Shown here: positions 46,550 to 56,836 of the stretch, piece after piece
How the letters are laid out: each line of letters starts with the position of its first letter
Numbering within the stretch: the stretch's first letter is position 1
Notes under the pieces: model-generated
Told to the model about the DNA's origin: nothing
What the model saw: the letters and a program-made list of their open reading frames with translations, nothing else
Databases searched by the model: none
Program-made: the position numbers and the translations under genes
Origin: Shewanella sp. 10N.286.48.A6
GTDB lineage: Bacteria; Pseudomonadota; Gammaproteobacteria; Enterobacterales; Shewanellaceae
Direction: 5' to 3'
Length of the DNA: 64,000 bases
Assembly (NCBI RefSeq): GCF_002873135.1
Contig: NZ_MCVI01000017.1
Location: 62,001-126,000, forward strand

Positions 46550-46601
46550 ACTATTTACAACCGATTAACTATCTACAACTGATTAGCTATCAACAACTAA
46601 A

Positions 46602-47183
46602 TTATGCCAGCAGCATGCGCCACCACAGGCCCACTACGCTAGTCATCCCTGTTGTATAGGATGTGAGTTTACCTTTATTAAATACCATAATGGTTGGCGC
46701 GACTTGTACCGACCAGTCATTGCTGAGTTCACTTTGCTGATCGTTTATCACTTCAAAGCTATAGCCTTTATCATCAAGGTAAGCTTGTATTTCATGATTG
46801 TTGCCTGACGCCATTGCCACGCTGATCACCGGATAATAAGCCGACATGGTTTCAACGGCTGGGCTTACTGTGCGGCATATTGGGCACCAGCTTCCCCAAA
46901 AATACACCAACACCGGCTTATCTTGGCTAATCGCCAATACATCGACCCTTTCACCTTTAAGGGTTACTCCCTGTAATTCAGGTAAGTTATCATGCTGAAT
47001 GTCTTTGCCGCGCCATAAATCCATTAAACCCGTAATGACCATCACGAACACAATCAGTATGACGATTTGCTTTAACCAGCCGAAGATCTTTTTCCCTAAA
47101 GGCACTTTGTTACTAGCATCTGGCAACTTACTATCTAGCTGGCTCTGATGTTGTTTGCTATCAGAAGAGAACAAGCGACTCAT
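46602..47183 (-). CDS. Membrane-anchored thioredoxin-like protein (TlpA/ScsD type)
   Basis: The 193 residues have one N-terminal membrane helix (IFGWLKQIVILIVFVMVITG, near 33-52) and a periplasmic thioredoxin fold with the redox pair in YFWGSWCPICRTVSPAVETM and the cis-Pro motif VAPTIMVFNKG. This matches protein disulfide reductases of the ScsD or TlpA group. The neighbours give no pathway. AAGAGG precedes the ATG. Confidence 0.85.
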   Translation of the reverse strand: MSRLFSSDSKQHQSQLDSKLPDASNKVPLGKKIFGWLKQIVILIVFVMVITGLMDLWRGKDIQHDNLPELQGVTLKGERVDVLAISQDKPVLVYFWGSWCPICRTVSPAVETMSAYYPVISVAMASGNNHEIQAYLDDKGYSFEVINDQQSELSNDWSVQVAPTIMVFNKGKLTSYTTGMTSVVGLWWRMLLA

Positions 47184-47650
47184 GATTTACCTCTTTATAT
47201 GTTTTACAAAATAGGGAAATGACAGGCACTTGATGGTGCAACCTAAAAATCATTAATTAAATCGTTCGCGCTGCTGAATAAGCAGCCGGAAATTTACATT
47301 ATTTATTGTCACATAAGCTAAAAAATATTAATTAGCAGCTCATTGGGTTTTAAAGTCAGCATCTAAAAGTGAAAGTAGTTTTCATTAAAGCGCTTTGTTT
47401 CGCTTATACGCTAGCATACTAAAAGCTAATGTCAGTAAGTATCAGTTTAGTTACTGCTGATAAACCCCAACAAATACAACCAAACAAAAACACAATAACA
47501 CCAAGCGCGAAACGTAACTTTAAAATAAAAAGCCCTGTGGCAACAAGCTAGTCACAGCTTCAATTTATACTTGTTAGCCAGCTTTTCAGGTGTTTAAAAT
47601 CCCTTAGCTTCCAAGAAAGGAGGCATATATTTATAATAATGGAGTTTGAA
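47184..47650. other. 467-bp intergenic region, nothing clear
   Basis: It separates the thioredoxin-like gene and the divergent phosphatase/nuclease-family gene. It is AT-rich with CTGTG/CACAG arms near 47534-47556. I see no RNA gene, repeat or recognised operator. Confidence 0.4.
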
Positions 47651-49057
47651 ATGAAAGTATTAAAAGCTGTTGCGGCTATAGCTGTAAGTATCTCATTATT
47701 CGCTGTATTTAAAGGCACAATCGATAACGATCCACTCACAGCAACACCCGAAGCTACCAATGTAAAAATTGGTGTTTATAACTTGTCTTTCGATCGTTTT
47801 ACTTATGAAGAACTTATCACTGAAATGACATTAACGCCTGCTGAACAGCAAGCATTAATGGACAAATGGTTTGCTGGAACGCTAACTGATGACGAAAAAG
47901 CGGTGGCTGAAAAAGTCATTCAAATCCGTAACGTTGCTGCAATTATTCAAACTGAGCGCCCAGCTGTACTGCTTATGGCCGAGTTCAACAACGACGGTAT
48001 TGCTGAAGATAACCAAGCGATTCAAGGTTTCCGCCTTAACTACCTTTCTGTACCACAAAATGCCCTTGGTTCAACGGCTGATAAAGTGAAGTTACTTGAG
48101 CCAATCCAGTTCGCTTACACTGAGAACTTCGCCACTAATACCGGTCTTTTAAGCGGTCACGATTTAAACCGTGATGGCAAAATAGCGCTACCTAATGACG
48201 CCTGGGGCTTCGGTTTCTACCACGGTCAATATGCCTTCAGCTTATTGTCTCAGTACCCAATCGATACCGCAAACATCCGTACTTTCCAAGATTTTAAATG
48301 GAAAGACATGCCGGGTGAAACCAACCCAATCATTACTAACTGTGATGATGAAAACAACCCAATTCCGGAAGGTCTGGCTTGTGGCGATGAGTGGTACAGT
48401 GCTGACGCTTGGGCTGACAAACCTTTGTCATCAAAAAACCACGTTGATGCGCCTATTGTCATCCCAACCGCTGATGGCGACAAAGTGATTCACTTATTAC
48501 TGTCTCATCCAACACCACCTGTTTTTGACACGCTGACGGATAACAATAAATCACTTAACCGCGCTGAGATTAAGTTCTGGGACGATTACACCTCTGGAAA
48601 TGGTAGTTACATTTATGATGACGAAGGCGAAAAAGGTGGCCTTAAAGATGACGCCTCATTTGTTATCTTGGGTGATTTGAATGCTGATCCTGAAAGTGGT
48701 GACGGCTACTTAGATACCATCAAAGACTTAATGTACAGTGACCAAGTTAACCAACTTGCTACTCACGGAATTTACGCACCAAGTAGCTTAGGCGGACCAG
48801 AGTGTTTGTCTAACGGTGAATGTCGTGCAGAAAACTGGGACACTAAATACCCAGATGCGGTTACTAGTACTTCAGGTTTACGCTTAGACCATGTTATTCC
48901 ATCAAGTGATTTGAATGTCACTGACTCAGGGGTGTTCTGGCCTGCAACTTTCGAAGAAGGTCGTTTAATGATGAATGACGAACGTGTAGGTAAATGGGGC
49001 GGCGGAAAGTCGGTGTCTTCAGACCACCGTTTAGTGTGGATTAACGTAGAGCTTTAA
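47651..49057 (+). CDS. Secreted endonuclease/exonuclease/phosphatase-family protein
   Basis: The 468 residues begin with a signal-like segment (MKVLKAVAAIAVSISLFAVF) and then an EEP domain: VKIGVYNLSFDRF, LLMAEFNNDG, VILGDLNADPESGDGYLD (Asn/Asp metal site) and a C-terminal SSDHRLVWI with the catalytic His. Known secreted Shewanella members degrade DNA or phosphoesters, but the substrate here is not predictable. The phrase LRLDHVIPSSDLNVTDSGVF resembles EEP nuclease ends. GGAG precedes the ATG at 47651; an ATG at 47639 is less likely. Confidence 0.85.
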   Translation: MKVLKAVAAIAVSISLFAVFKGTIDNDPLTATPEATNVKIGVYNLSFDRFTYEELITEMTLTPAEQQALMDKWFAGTLTDDEKAVAEKVIQIRNVAAIIQTERPAVLLMAEFNNDGIAEDNQAIQGFRLNYLSVPQNALGSTADKVKLLEPIQFAYTENFATNTGLLSGHDLNRDGKIALPNDAWGFGFYHGQYAFSLLSQYPIDTANIRTFQDFKWKDMPGETNPIITNCDDENNPIPEGLACGDEWYSADAWADKPLSSKNHVDAPIVIPTADGDKVIHLLLSHPTPPVFDTLTDNNKSLNRAEIKFWDDYTSGNGSYIYDDEGEKGGLKDDASFVILGDLNADPESGDGYLDTIKDLMYSDQVNQLATHGIYAPSSLGGPECLSNGECRAENWDTKYPDAVTSTSGLRLDHVIPSSDLNVTDSGVFWPATFEEGRLMMNDERVGKWGGGKSVSSDHRLVWINVEL

Positions 49058-49122
49058 TTAGCACTTATATTAGCTCAACTGGTTTAACATGAGTGCTTTG
49101 AGCACTTGTGTTAACTACAGAT

Positions 49123-49144
49123 AAAGCCCGCATTTGCGGGCTTT
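49123..49144. terminator. Terminator between the EEP-family gene and the GST gene
   Basis: AAAGCCCGC/GCGGGCTTT around ATTT with a T run on plus; the symmetric arms can also serve the converging GST gene. Confidence 0.9.
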
Positions 49145-49194
49145 TTGTTTTAACTTTTTGTTTTTAACTATGCGCTCAATAGCAGCTAAAAGTG

Positions 49195-49857
49195 TTAATC
49201 AGGAAATATTACATCTTGTCGGCTTTCAAGCCATAGAGGATATTTAGTCATCACTTTACTGAACATTTTACTTTGCAGATAAGCATTAAGCCATGCTCTT
49301 ACATGTGGATATGGCGACTGCAAATACCATTGCCGCTCTACTCGGGCAAATTGCCTGATAAAAGGTAACAATGCGATATCAGCTAAACTCTCACGATCCG
49401 CAAACAAAAATTCATGCTCGGATAACAACAGCTCAAGTTGTTGTACGTAGACTTCACAGGCCAGACGACATTCCACAATATTTGATTCGCTATAGCGTTT
49501 GGCGCATTTGTAGTTTTCAAGGCAGGACTTAAATTCACTATCAAAACGATAGATAAGCGCAAGCATCGAATCAAATTTAGCGGCGTCAGTGGCAAACAGT
49601 AAATCATCAGGATCGCTTTGGCTTAATGCCCACAACATCACTTCATAACTTTCTTCTATCACCTGCCCTTTTGGGGTCACGATCACCGGCACTGTGGCCT
49701 TAGGGGAAGCAGCTAACATTTCAGCGGGTTTGTCACTTAATACAATATCTCTAAGCCAAATAGGCTGATTTGACTTATAAATGGCAATTCTTGCTCGCAT
49801 GGCAAAGGGGCAATTCCTTAGAGAATAGAGTACAGGTAAATCTATGATTTTATTCAT
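49195..49857 (-). CDS. Glutathione S-transferase family protein
   Basis: The 220 residues have an N-terminal thioredoxin-like domain (VLYSLRNCPFAMRARIAIYK, SPKATVPVIVTPKGQVIEES) with Cys at the N-terminal CPF site, and a C-terminal helical domain (DIALLPFIRQFARVERQWYL). This matches the GST/glutaredoxin-2-like class. The substrate is unknown and no genes around it suggest a pathway. Confidence 0.86.
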   Translation of the reverse strand: MNKIIDLPVLYSLRNCPFAMRARIAIYKSNQPIWLRDIVLSDKPAEMLAASPKATVPVIVTPKGQVIEESYEVMLWALSQSDPDDLLFATDAAKFDSMLALIYRFDSEFKSCLENYKCAKRYSESNIVECRLACEVYVQQLELLLSEHEFLFADRESLADIALLPFIRQFARVERQWYLQSPYPHVRAWLNAYLQSKMFSKVMTKYPLWLESRQDVIFPD

Positions 49858-49982
49858 TGTTATATGTTAATCCCAACTACATATATGCACACTGGCTAAT
49901 TAATTATCTACTTTAACCATATTCATTAGTAAAATATACGGGTAACATCCCTGCATTAAAATTAACGGAGCAAGTCTAAAAC

Positions 49983-52292
49983 ATGAAACCTAAGATTGAA
50001 TTATTAGCCCCTGGCGGTGATGTCGAGGCGATTAAAGCCGCAATTATTGCTGGTGCAGATGCTGTTTATTGCGGCTTAGATACCTTTAACGCTCGTAATC
50101 GCGCTGCTAATATTTCTTTTGACCAATTGGTTGGGATCATTCGACTTGCCCATCAGTACGACTGCGAAATCTTCTTAACCTTGAATATCGTTATTCTTGA
50201 GCAAGAATTTAAAACCTTAATGAAGTTACTTAATAAGTTGGTAAATACCACCTTAGACGGCGTTATTGTGCAAGATTTGGGCTTACTGTATGTACTGAGA
50301 AAACATTTTCCGACTTTAGCTATTCACGCTTCAACCCAGTTAACCACCCACAATGCAGGCCAAATCCCGTTTTTAAAGCATTTAGGCGCAGAGCGGGTGA
50401 ATTTATCCCGTGAACTAAACCTACGTGAAATCACCACTCTTGCTGAAGTTGGCCGCGAGCATGACATGCTCCTTGAAGTGTTTGTCCATGGCTCATTATG
50501 TGTGGCGTTTTCAGGTTTATGTTACTCAACCTCAGCCAGCGCGGGTAACTCAGGTAACCGAGGCCGCTGTAGCCAAGCTTGTCGTGAAGAGTATGAAACC
50601 ACTGAATCAGGTAATAATTTTCCGCTAAACATTAAAGATAACTCCGCCTTTTTTGACCTACCGGCGTTAATTGAAGCTGGAGTGTATTCATTTAAAGTTG
50701 AAGGCCGTATTAAAGGTGCCAGTTACGTACATACTGTGATTGATAGTTTCCGTAAGCAAATTGATGGCTATGTTGAAACAGGTGAATTGACCCAAGATGG
50801 CGAGCGCTTATATAAAGTATTTAACCGCGACTTTACCAACGCCTTTTTACGCGGCGATTTAAACCAATCAATGTTTATTGATAACCCACGGGATAACTCT
50901 AAAAATCATTTGGTTGACCAATTAAAAGCAGAAAAAGGTGAGTCGATTTCAGTGGTGCAAATCCACGATGCCCAGCAGCAATTGCAAATCGATAAGCAGC
51001 AAATTAATGCCTCTGTGGATGATAAAATTGCCCACTTAAGTATTGAGAAAATCAAGCTATCATTGGCCTTTGCCAGTAAACAAGGTCAGCCCTTAAGCCT
51101 GACTGTTACCACTGAACAAATGAGCAGTAAACTGGCCTCGGCAGAGCAGCAAACCTTAGTGCTGCATTCAAGCAGTAGTATGCTGCCAAGCGAAAAACTC
51201 AGTGTTGACCAAGAAGCCATTGAAAAGCGTTTTAAAAATATCAATAACGCCAATTATGAATTAATCAGCTTAGATTGCAGTGGTTTAGCAGATGGCTTAA
51301 GTATTCCATATCGCGAGATCACCACCCTTAAAAATCAGCTGTTAGCTTATTTAAACGATGGCATTGAAGTGATCCCAACGGTTGAGTTACCAAAACTTGA
51401 ACGCCACCCTAAAGTGGCAGTAAAAGCTGACGCTGAAACAGTCCAGCCACAGTTATCTATTTTGATTTGTGATGAAGCGGATGTGGCACTAGCCCAAGCA
51501 ACCGATGCTGATATTTATTTCAAACTGCCAGATGCCTATAAACGTGGCTGCACTAAATATGTGGAATTCTTCAAGCAAAACCCACGCTTAATTCCATGGT
51601 TCCCGCCAGTATTGATTGGTAAAGATTACGATGCAGCGCTTAATATTTTACAACAAGTAAAACCTGAGCTTATCGTAACTAACAATACAGGTATTGCTTA
51701 TCACGCCCAAAAGCTAGGTGTTAAATGGATTGCTGGACCATTTTTAAATACCACCAACTCATACGCTTTATTAGCCTTAAAAGAAGGCTTTGATTGTAGC
51801 GGTGCGTTTATTTCAAATGAAATTAACCGCCAACAAATGAAGCAATTAGCCCGACCTAAAGACTTTAAAATGCTTTACAGCATTTATCATCCAATTTTGT
51901 TAATGGCCAGCAGACAATGCTTCTTCCAACAAAGTGTTGGCTGTGAAAAACCACGTATTGATAATGGCTGTATGCTGTCTTGTGATAAATCCACCAGCAT
52001 TAAAAACTTAAAAGGTGACTCTTTTGCCATTGATAAGCAAAAAGCTGGCTACCCAAGTATTTATAATCAAGACCAATTCTTGAACATGGATATCGTTGAC
52101 GATTTAGCTGATTTATTTGACGGCTTCATGATTGATTTAACCAACATTGGTGCAGGCAGTCGAGTCTCACCAGACAAGCTGGCATTGATAAAACAGTTTG
52201 AGCAATTGCTACAAGGCAATCAAAACGTTAAGTCAGAACTTGCCGCCATGGTGCCAGAGTCAACGGTTGATCAGTACATCAACGGTTTGTAA
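49983..52292 (+). CDS. U32 peptidase-family protein, RlhA (YdcP)-like
   Basis: The 769 residues start KIELLAPGGDVEAIKAAIIA with GADAVYCGLDTFNARNRA, as in YdcP/RlhA of E. coli, which hydroxylates C2501 of 23S rRNA. Conserved Cys in HGSLCVAFSGLCYSTSASAG and GRCSQACREEYE near residues 170-200 and a second Cys group (CFFQQSVGCEKPRIDNGCML) near 640 fit an iron-sulphur site. It is longer than the E. coli protein (about 650) by a C-terminal part including the collagenase-like DUF3656 region. GGAG lies 12 nt before the ATG. RlhA versus another U32 paralog is not settled. Confidence 0.82.
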   Translation: MKPKIELLAPGGDVEAIKAAIIAGADAVYCGLDTFNARNRAANISFDQLVGIIRLAHQYDCEIFLTLNIVILEQEFKTLMKLLNKLVNTTLDGVIVQDLGLLYVLRKHFPTLAIHASTQLTTHNAGQIPFLKHLGAERVNLSRELNLREITTLAEVGREHDMLLEVFVHGSLCVAFSGLCYSTSASAGNSGNRGRCSQACREEYETTESGNNFPLNIKDNSAFFDLPALIEAGVYSFKVEGRIKGASYVHTVIDSFRKQIDGYVETGELTQDGERLYKVFNRDFTNAFLRGDLNQSMFIDNPRDNSKNHLVDQLKAEKGESISVVQIHDAQQQLQIDKQQINASVDDKIAHLSIEKIKLSLAFASKQGQPLSLTVTTEQMSSKLASAEQQTLVLHSSSSMLPSEKLSVDQEAIEKRFKNINNANYELISLDCSGLADGLSIPYREITTLKNQLLAYLNDGIEVIPTVELPKLERHPKVAVKADAETVQPQLSILICDEADVALAQATDADIYFKLPDAYKRGCTKYVEFFKQNPRLIPWFPPVLIGKDYDAALNILQQVKPELIVTNNTGIAYHAQKLGVKWIAGPFLNTTNSYALLALKEGFDCSGAFISNEINRQQMKQLARPKDFKMLYSIYHPILLMASRQCFFQQSVGCEKPRIDNGCMLSCDKSTSIKNLKGDSFAIDKQKAGYPSIYNQDQFLNMDIVDDLADLFDGFMIDLTNIGAGSRVSPDKLALIKQFEQLLQGNQNVKSELAAMVPESTVDQYINGL

Positions 52293-52326
52293 TACCAACC
52301 CGCTGATTTATTGATAACACAGTAAC

Positions 52327-52363
52327 AAAGCCCTGATGTAGCTCGCGACATCAGGGCTTTTTT
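52327..52363 (+). terminator. Terminator after the U32-family gene
   Basis: A perfect 13-bp stem (AAAGCCCTGATGT/ACATCAGGGCTTT) with an 8-nt loop and T run, 35 bp after the stop. Confidence 0.94.
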
Positions 52364-52671
52364 GTCTTCACAATATGATTTTTGGGGATAGGTAAGGTAT
52401 TTAAAATCAGCAACTAATGCTAAAAAAATCCAAATATTACCACGTTAAATGTAACAATTTGAATCGCGCGTTGAATGTTATCAAAATATTTAAACGCTTG
52501 TTTTAATAGCTGCTTTTAATACACCTTAAATCCCTTCTCGATTTTAGCGTCGTAACTTACGGAATTTACACTGTTATTATTTGTTGCTTAAATTGCATTT
52601 ACCTTAAAGTGAGGTCAGAATCACACCACCCAAGTTTACTTGATCTTAGTCACAAAATAATCAGAAAAAAT
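52364..52671. other. 308-bp region upstream of the Aer-like gene
   Basis: AT-rich. No sigma-28 or sigma-54 element was recognised, although many chemoreceptors are sigma-28-dependent. A GTG-started extension from 52609 is possible but unlikely. Confidence 0.4.
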
Positions 52672-54234
52672 ATGACAGCACGTATAACAAGTAATAAAGA
52701 ATATCTGTTCTCACCTGATAAAGCATTAATTTCCAGCACTGATCCACAAGGGGTTATTACCCACTGTAACCAAGCATTCATCGACACCAGTGGCTATAGC
52801 CGAGAAGAGCTAATTGGTCAGCCGCATAACCTTGTTCGCCACCCAGATATGCCCAAAGCGGTATTTGAAACTATGTGGCAGACATTAAAGTCTGGCAAGG
52901 TATGGATGGGGCTGGTAAAAAATCGCCGCAAAAATGGAGACTATTACTGGGTGAGTGCTTTTGTCACTCCAGTTTATGATGGTAATAAACTGGTGGGCTA
53001 TGAGTCGGTACGTGTGCAAGCTGAACCCGATGAAAAACTACGTGCGAGCAGTGCTTATGCGCGCATCAATGCTGGCAAGTCAGCATCATCGCTGCGCAGT
53101 CGCCTAAAATTGGGCTTCACTAAAGCATTACCAATTATTCTGCCCTCACTAATACTCACCTTAATGCTTGCTTGGCAAGGTAACAGCGTCGCGGCTACAG
53201 CCAGCTTAATCGCTGGACTAGTAAGCCTTGGCTGGAGTTTGCAGCAACAAGCTAGTCAGTGGAATAAACTACTATTAATTAGCCCTAAATCATTTGCCAA
53301 TGAAACTGTTGCCCAAACCTACTTTGATGATACTGGCACCAGCGCCCAAGCTAAAATGGCTTTCATTAGTGAAATAGCCCGCTGCCGCACAGCATTAACT
53401 CGTATCGATGAGTCAGTTAGTGGCTTAGACAAAATTTCCAATATCAGTAAAACTCAAGTGTCAGTGACTCAAGCAGCGGTAGAGCATCAAGGCTTAGCGA
53501 CTCAACAAATTGCCTCAGCGATCACCCAGATGTCCCAAGCTATTCAAGAAGTCGCCCAAAAAATTGAAGAAAACTCTCACAGTGCAGAAAATGCCATTAG
53601 CTTTGTTGATTCTGGCGCAGCGCTGGCCGATGAGTCCCTAAGCTCAATCCACCAGCTAAGTCATGCGGTTGACAGCATTGCTATTACGATTAAAGAGTTA
53701 GCCACCTCAACTGAAGAAATCGGTCAAGCGGCCAATTTAATTTCCTCCATTGCTGAACAAACCAACTTACTGGCTCTCAATGCTGCCATTGAAGCGGCTC
53801 GGGCTGGAGAGCAAGGCCGTGGCTTCAGTGTTGTCGCCGATGAAGTGCGCGCCCTTGCCTTAAAAACCCGTGAATCAACCGACCAAATCCACAGTGTCAT
53901 TAAGCAGTTGTCGGCTCGTACTAATGCCGCTGTTGATATGTCACACCAAGGTGAAATTGCCACTAAAAATGGCCTTGAAGTAGTTGAGAAAACTCGCTCA
54001 TCACTGGAAAAAATAAAAGGTGCGGTGACGAATATTACCGATATGACCTTTCAAATGTCCTCAGCAGTTGAAGAGCAAAGCGCTGTTGCAGAGCACATCA
54101 ACCAGCAAATTATTGAAATTGCTGATGGGGCAACAGATACGGGCTCTGCGGCCAATAAGTCACTCAATGCCAGTGAGGAGTTAGAAAAAACCATCAAGGT
54201 ATTTCACTCTCTTATTCGCCGTTTTAAATTATAA
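52672..54234 (+). CDS. Aer-like PAS chemoreceptor (methyl-accepting chemotaxis protein)
   Basis: This is a 520-residue energy/oxygen-taxis type receptor. The N-terminal PAS domain (residues about 15-118) closely follows E. coli Aer: [36 protein letters not shown]. Two membrane helices lie at about 152-168 and 172-190 with a very short loop, so there is no periplasmic sensor; the signalling domain has [20 protein letters not shown] and [12 protein letters not shown] near 360-395. Aer binds FAD in its PAS domain. The start ATG at 52672 is used; a GTG at 52609 is in frame. No HAMP-like segment is obvious from sequence alone. Confidence 0.9.
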   Translation: MTARITSNKEYLFSPDKALISSTDPQGVITHCNQAFIDTSGYSREELIGQPHNLVRHPDMPKAVFETMWQTLKSGKVWMGLVKNRRKNGDYYWVSAFVTPVYDGNKLVGYESVRVQAEPDEKLRASSAYARINAGKSASSLRSRLKLGFTKALPIILPSLILTLMLAWQGNSVAATASLIAGLVSLGWSLQQQASQWNKLLLISPKSFANETVAQTYFDDTGTSAQAKMAFISEIARCRTALTRIDESVSGLDKISNISKTQVSVTQAAVEHQGLATQQIASAITQMSQAIQEVAQKIEENSHSAENAISFVDSGAALADESLSSIHQLSHAVDSIAITIKELATSTEEIGQAANLISSIAEQTNLLALNAAIEAARAGEQGRGFSVVADEVRALALKTRESTDQIHSVIKQLSARTNAAVDMSHQGEIATKNGLEVVEKTRSSLEKIKGAVTNITDMTFQMSSAVEEQSAVAEHINQQIIEIADGATDTGSAANKSLNASEELEKTIKVFHSLIRRFKL

Positions 54235-54257
54235 GCCGCTATAGGGAAAACTGATCT

Positions 54258-54281
54258 CAGTGCGCTGTATTGGGCGCACTG
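54258..54281 (+). terminator. Hairpin after the Aer-like gene
   Basis: CAGTGCGC/GCGCACTG around an 8-nt loop, 24 bp after the stop, but without a T run, so termination is only possible. Confidence 0.4.
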
Positions 54282-54500
54282 AAGTCATGATAACCCTCTT
54301 GGCAAGCTTGTGTAATGAGCCTGCTTCAATCTGCCTGTTTCAATATCAAGCGATGCAATACAGGCTGTTCCCAAAACAAGCCAGCCTCAATAAAGCCCTT
54401 CTCTGTGTTCTTATCCCAAAGCTAGGCAAGAGCTAGCACTATTTATAGCGAAAAGTTATAATTGGCCACTTAATTACCCTTTAAACCCTAGGAGCTATTT

Positions 54501-54980
54501 TTGGCACACACTTACATCCCGCTAGATGTGTATAAGCGCAAGTGGATTTTTAACCATAAAGATTTGCCTGTTGCTGATGAAGACAAAGCATTAATCAAAC
54601 CGTTAACGGACAAAAGTGCCATGATGGTTTGGAATCAATGGATAAGTAATAAGTGTAATCGTGCTGAATTATTTTCTAAGGGTGACTGGGCAGCTAAGCA
54701 AGATGCTTGGAAGCAAACCGAGCACTGGCAAGCGGCATGGGACTCTGAAGATAATACCCTGCCAGAACCGATTGCTGAGTTTATTGACTGGAGTGACGAT
54801 ACCCAAGTATTTTTCTGTTATGAAAAATACCAAATCATCGAAACCACCTGGGCAGTGTTTGCTCAAAACTGGAAAGCCTTTTTGTTTTTCGATGATGGTC
54901 CAATTTTGATCGCCCCGAAAAAGAAACAAGCCATTATGTTCGAGCAAAATGGCCAATATAAGCTAGGAACGCGTTCGTAG
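54501..54980 (+). CDS. DUF2947 family protein
   Basis: This 159-residue protein begins at TTG (54501) with AGGAG 6 nt upstream; there is no ATG nearby. The order (YIPLDVYKRKWIFNHKDLPV, DWAAKQDAWKQTEHWQAAWD, FFCYEKYQIIETTWAVFAQN, WKAFLFFDDGPILIAPKKKQ) matches the DUF2947 family of Vibrio and Shewanella. It is soluble and rich in Trp. Its function is unknown. Confidence 0.82.
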   Translation: MAHTYIPLDVYKRKWIFNHKDLPVADEDKALIKPLTDKSAMMVWNQWISNKCNRAELFSKGDWAAKQDAWKQTEHWQAAWDSEDNTLPEPIAEFIDWSDDTQVFFCYEKYQIIETTWAVFAQNWKAFLFFDDGPILIAPKKKQAIMFEQNGQYKLGTRS

Positions 54981-55041
54981 TCTTGTTGTGCAAAATCAGC
55001 ATACAGCCCGTATAAATCACACTTTATAAAATGAGTTGCCC

Positions 55042-55602
55042 ATGAAACGACTTTCAATAATTGCCCTCACCGCTGCGTTAGTGTTACCACAAATGGCTGA
55101 AGCTAAAACCGTTTCAGGTGTTGAGCTGGCGGATAATATGACGATTGCAGAGCAACAGCTTGCCCTTAATGGCGCAGGGGTGCGCAGCAAGTTCTTTATG
55201 GACTTATATGTTGGCAGCTTGTACTTAGCAACACCTGCAACCAATGTAGATGCGGTTATCGCCCAGCCGATATCAGTGATTAGGCTCAATATCACTTCTG
55301 GAATGATCACCGCAGATAAAATGACTGATGCCATTGTCGAAGGTTTTGATGCCGCCACCAATGGCGATAGCGCATCCATTCAAAGCAGTATTGATGCGTT
55401 TATGGGACTATTTAACGAAGAAGTCAGCAAAGGCGATCAATTTACCTTTGTCACCCATAAAGACGCTGGGGTAACCAGCTTTAAAAATGGTCAAGAACAA
55501 GCCACAATTGCCAATGAAGCGTTTAGACAAGCGTTAATCAAGATTTGGCTAGGCGATGAGCCTGCTCAAAAAAGCTTACGCAAAAACATGTTGGCAAAAT
55601 AA
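55042..55602 (+). CDS. Secreted chalcone-isomerase-like protein
   Basis: The 186 residues have a Sec signal (MKRLSIIALTAALVLPQMAE) and a chalcone-isomerase-like domain (ELADNMTIAEQQLALNGAGV, RSKFFMDLYVGSLYLATPA, IRLNITSGMITADKMTDAIV, GDEPAQKSLRKNML). Bacterial members of this fold lack the plant activity in most cases; function is unknown. The ATG at 55042 is preferred over the TTG at 55036. Confidence 0.82.
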   Translation: MKRLSIIALTAALVLPQMAEAKTVSGVELADNMTIAEQQLALNGAGVRSKFFMDLYVGSLYLATPATNVDAVIAQPISVIRLNITSGMITADKMTDAIVEGFDAATNGDSASIQSSIDAFMGLFNEEVSKGDQFTFVTHKDAGVTSFKNGQEQATIANEAFRQALIKIWLGDEPAQKSLRKNMLAK

Positions 55603-55635
55603 ACGCTGTTAATAGCGCTTAACCCACAGCCACAA

Positions 55636-55659
55636 AAAAGCGACCTGATGGTCGCTTTT
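55636..55659. terminator. Terminator between converging genes
   Basis: AAAAGCGACC/GGTCGCTTTT around TGAT, with A and T tracts on both sides. It lies between the chalcone-isomerase-like gene and the outer-membrane protein gene. Confidence 0.9.
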
Positions 55660-55707
55660 ATAGCTAGTTTTATGTAACACCTTTGCTAAAAGGCTAGTTA
55701 ATAAAGC

Positions 55708-56667
55708 TTAAAACTTAATATCAATGGCTAAACCTGCTGCCGCTTGATTTTCAATATCATCAGACACCTTAGGTTGACTTAGCTCCATTTCACCAGCAAA
55801 GAAGTAACCACCATAGGCATTAATCGATACTTTCTTGCTGATATTCCAGCCCGCACGAATAAAACTAACCCACTCTTCTACTTCAATAGTTTGCTCAGCA
55901 TCAGTCACTAGAAAGCGCTCGGTACGTCTTGAAGCCCCTAAACCAAAATTCCATTTGTCATCAAGTTTATAAGATAGCTCCAAACCTGCTGGGCCACTAA
56001 AGCCTGCTTGGAATGGATTACTTAACGACAGTTTGTCGGTTATGTTCCATTTTACCGCTAGGTAAGGAATGGTTTTTACTTCAGAGATATCATTTAAGTA
56101 CGCCACCCCAACCCCAAGCATGTTACCTGACTTAAAGCGGTACATACCTGAAGCCACAACCCCATAACTTTGCGCATCTGAAGACGATGCCGTATTAGCA
56201 TAGGAATATTGTAATTTCGGTGCGAATAAAAACATCCACTGGGCATTAGGGCGATAACTTAAAGATAAACCGGCACTGTATTTATTGATGGAACTCCAAG
56301 GGGTAACGTTACCTTGCAGTAGGCCTGCGCCAACATTTTTAAAGCCATAATCGAGGTTGTCATAACCTACATTGGCGCCGATAGACCACTCTTTGCCAAT
56401 AGGCATCGATGCCGACAGCTTCATGCGCCATACATCACGTTGCAGTTCGGTATCTGAGCTGCCGACTTGAGCCGCTTCAGTTGAAGTGCGCGATACATGA
56501 AACTTAAACGGTGAGTAATCGTAGGCAGAAGCGGTTGCGCTAAACGCTAAGCTAGACACTGCTGCTAGCTTGGCAACATAGGGAATAGAAAGCCTTTTTG
56601 AATAACGCTTTTTAACTTCAAAGGCAGTTTGCTCTGGCACGAGGGACAAACTTGAAATCGTTTTCAT
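55708..56667 (-). CDS. Outer-membrane barrel protein (DUF6268-like)
   Basis: The 319 residues have a long N-terminal leader with a signal (YVAKLAAVSSLAFSATASAY), then many alternating beta strands with aromatic residues, and end IDIKF, the terminal-F signature of outer-membrane beta-barrels. The family is of unknown function. AAAGGAAG precedes the ATG. The TetR-family gene upstream is 169 bp away on the same strand, so a link is possible but not shown. Confidence 0.75.
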   Translation of the reverse strand: MKTISSLSLVPEQTAFEVKKRYSKRLSIPYVAKLAAVSSLAFSATASAYDYSPFKFHVSRTSTEAAQVGSSDTELQRDVWRMKLSASMPIGKEWSIGANVGYDNLDYGFKNVGAGLLQGNVTPWSSINKYSAGLSLSYRPNAQWMFLFAPKLQYSYANTASSSDAQSYGVVASGMYRFKSGNMLGVGVAYLNDISEVKTIPYLAVKWNITDKLSLSNPFQAGFSGPAGLELSYKLDDKWNFGLGASRRTERFLVTDAEQTIEVEEWVSFIRAGWNISKKVSINAYGGYFFAGEMELSQPKVSDDIENQAAAGLAIDIKF

Positions 56668-56836
56668 TAATCGCTTCCTTTCTCATTATTATATCGATCG
56701 AAATTATCAGGTATAAATCATAACGTCTATACTGGAACGCTTTTAAATTGGATCACTATTTCAATATTTTATGACACTTTTCAGCGCTGAAAACCATGTT
56801 ATCTAAGCCAGTTTGCGATAACCCAGCTTACCGCTG

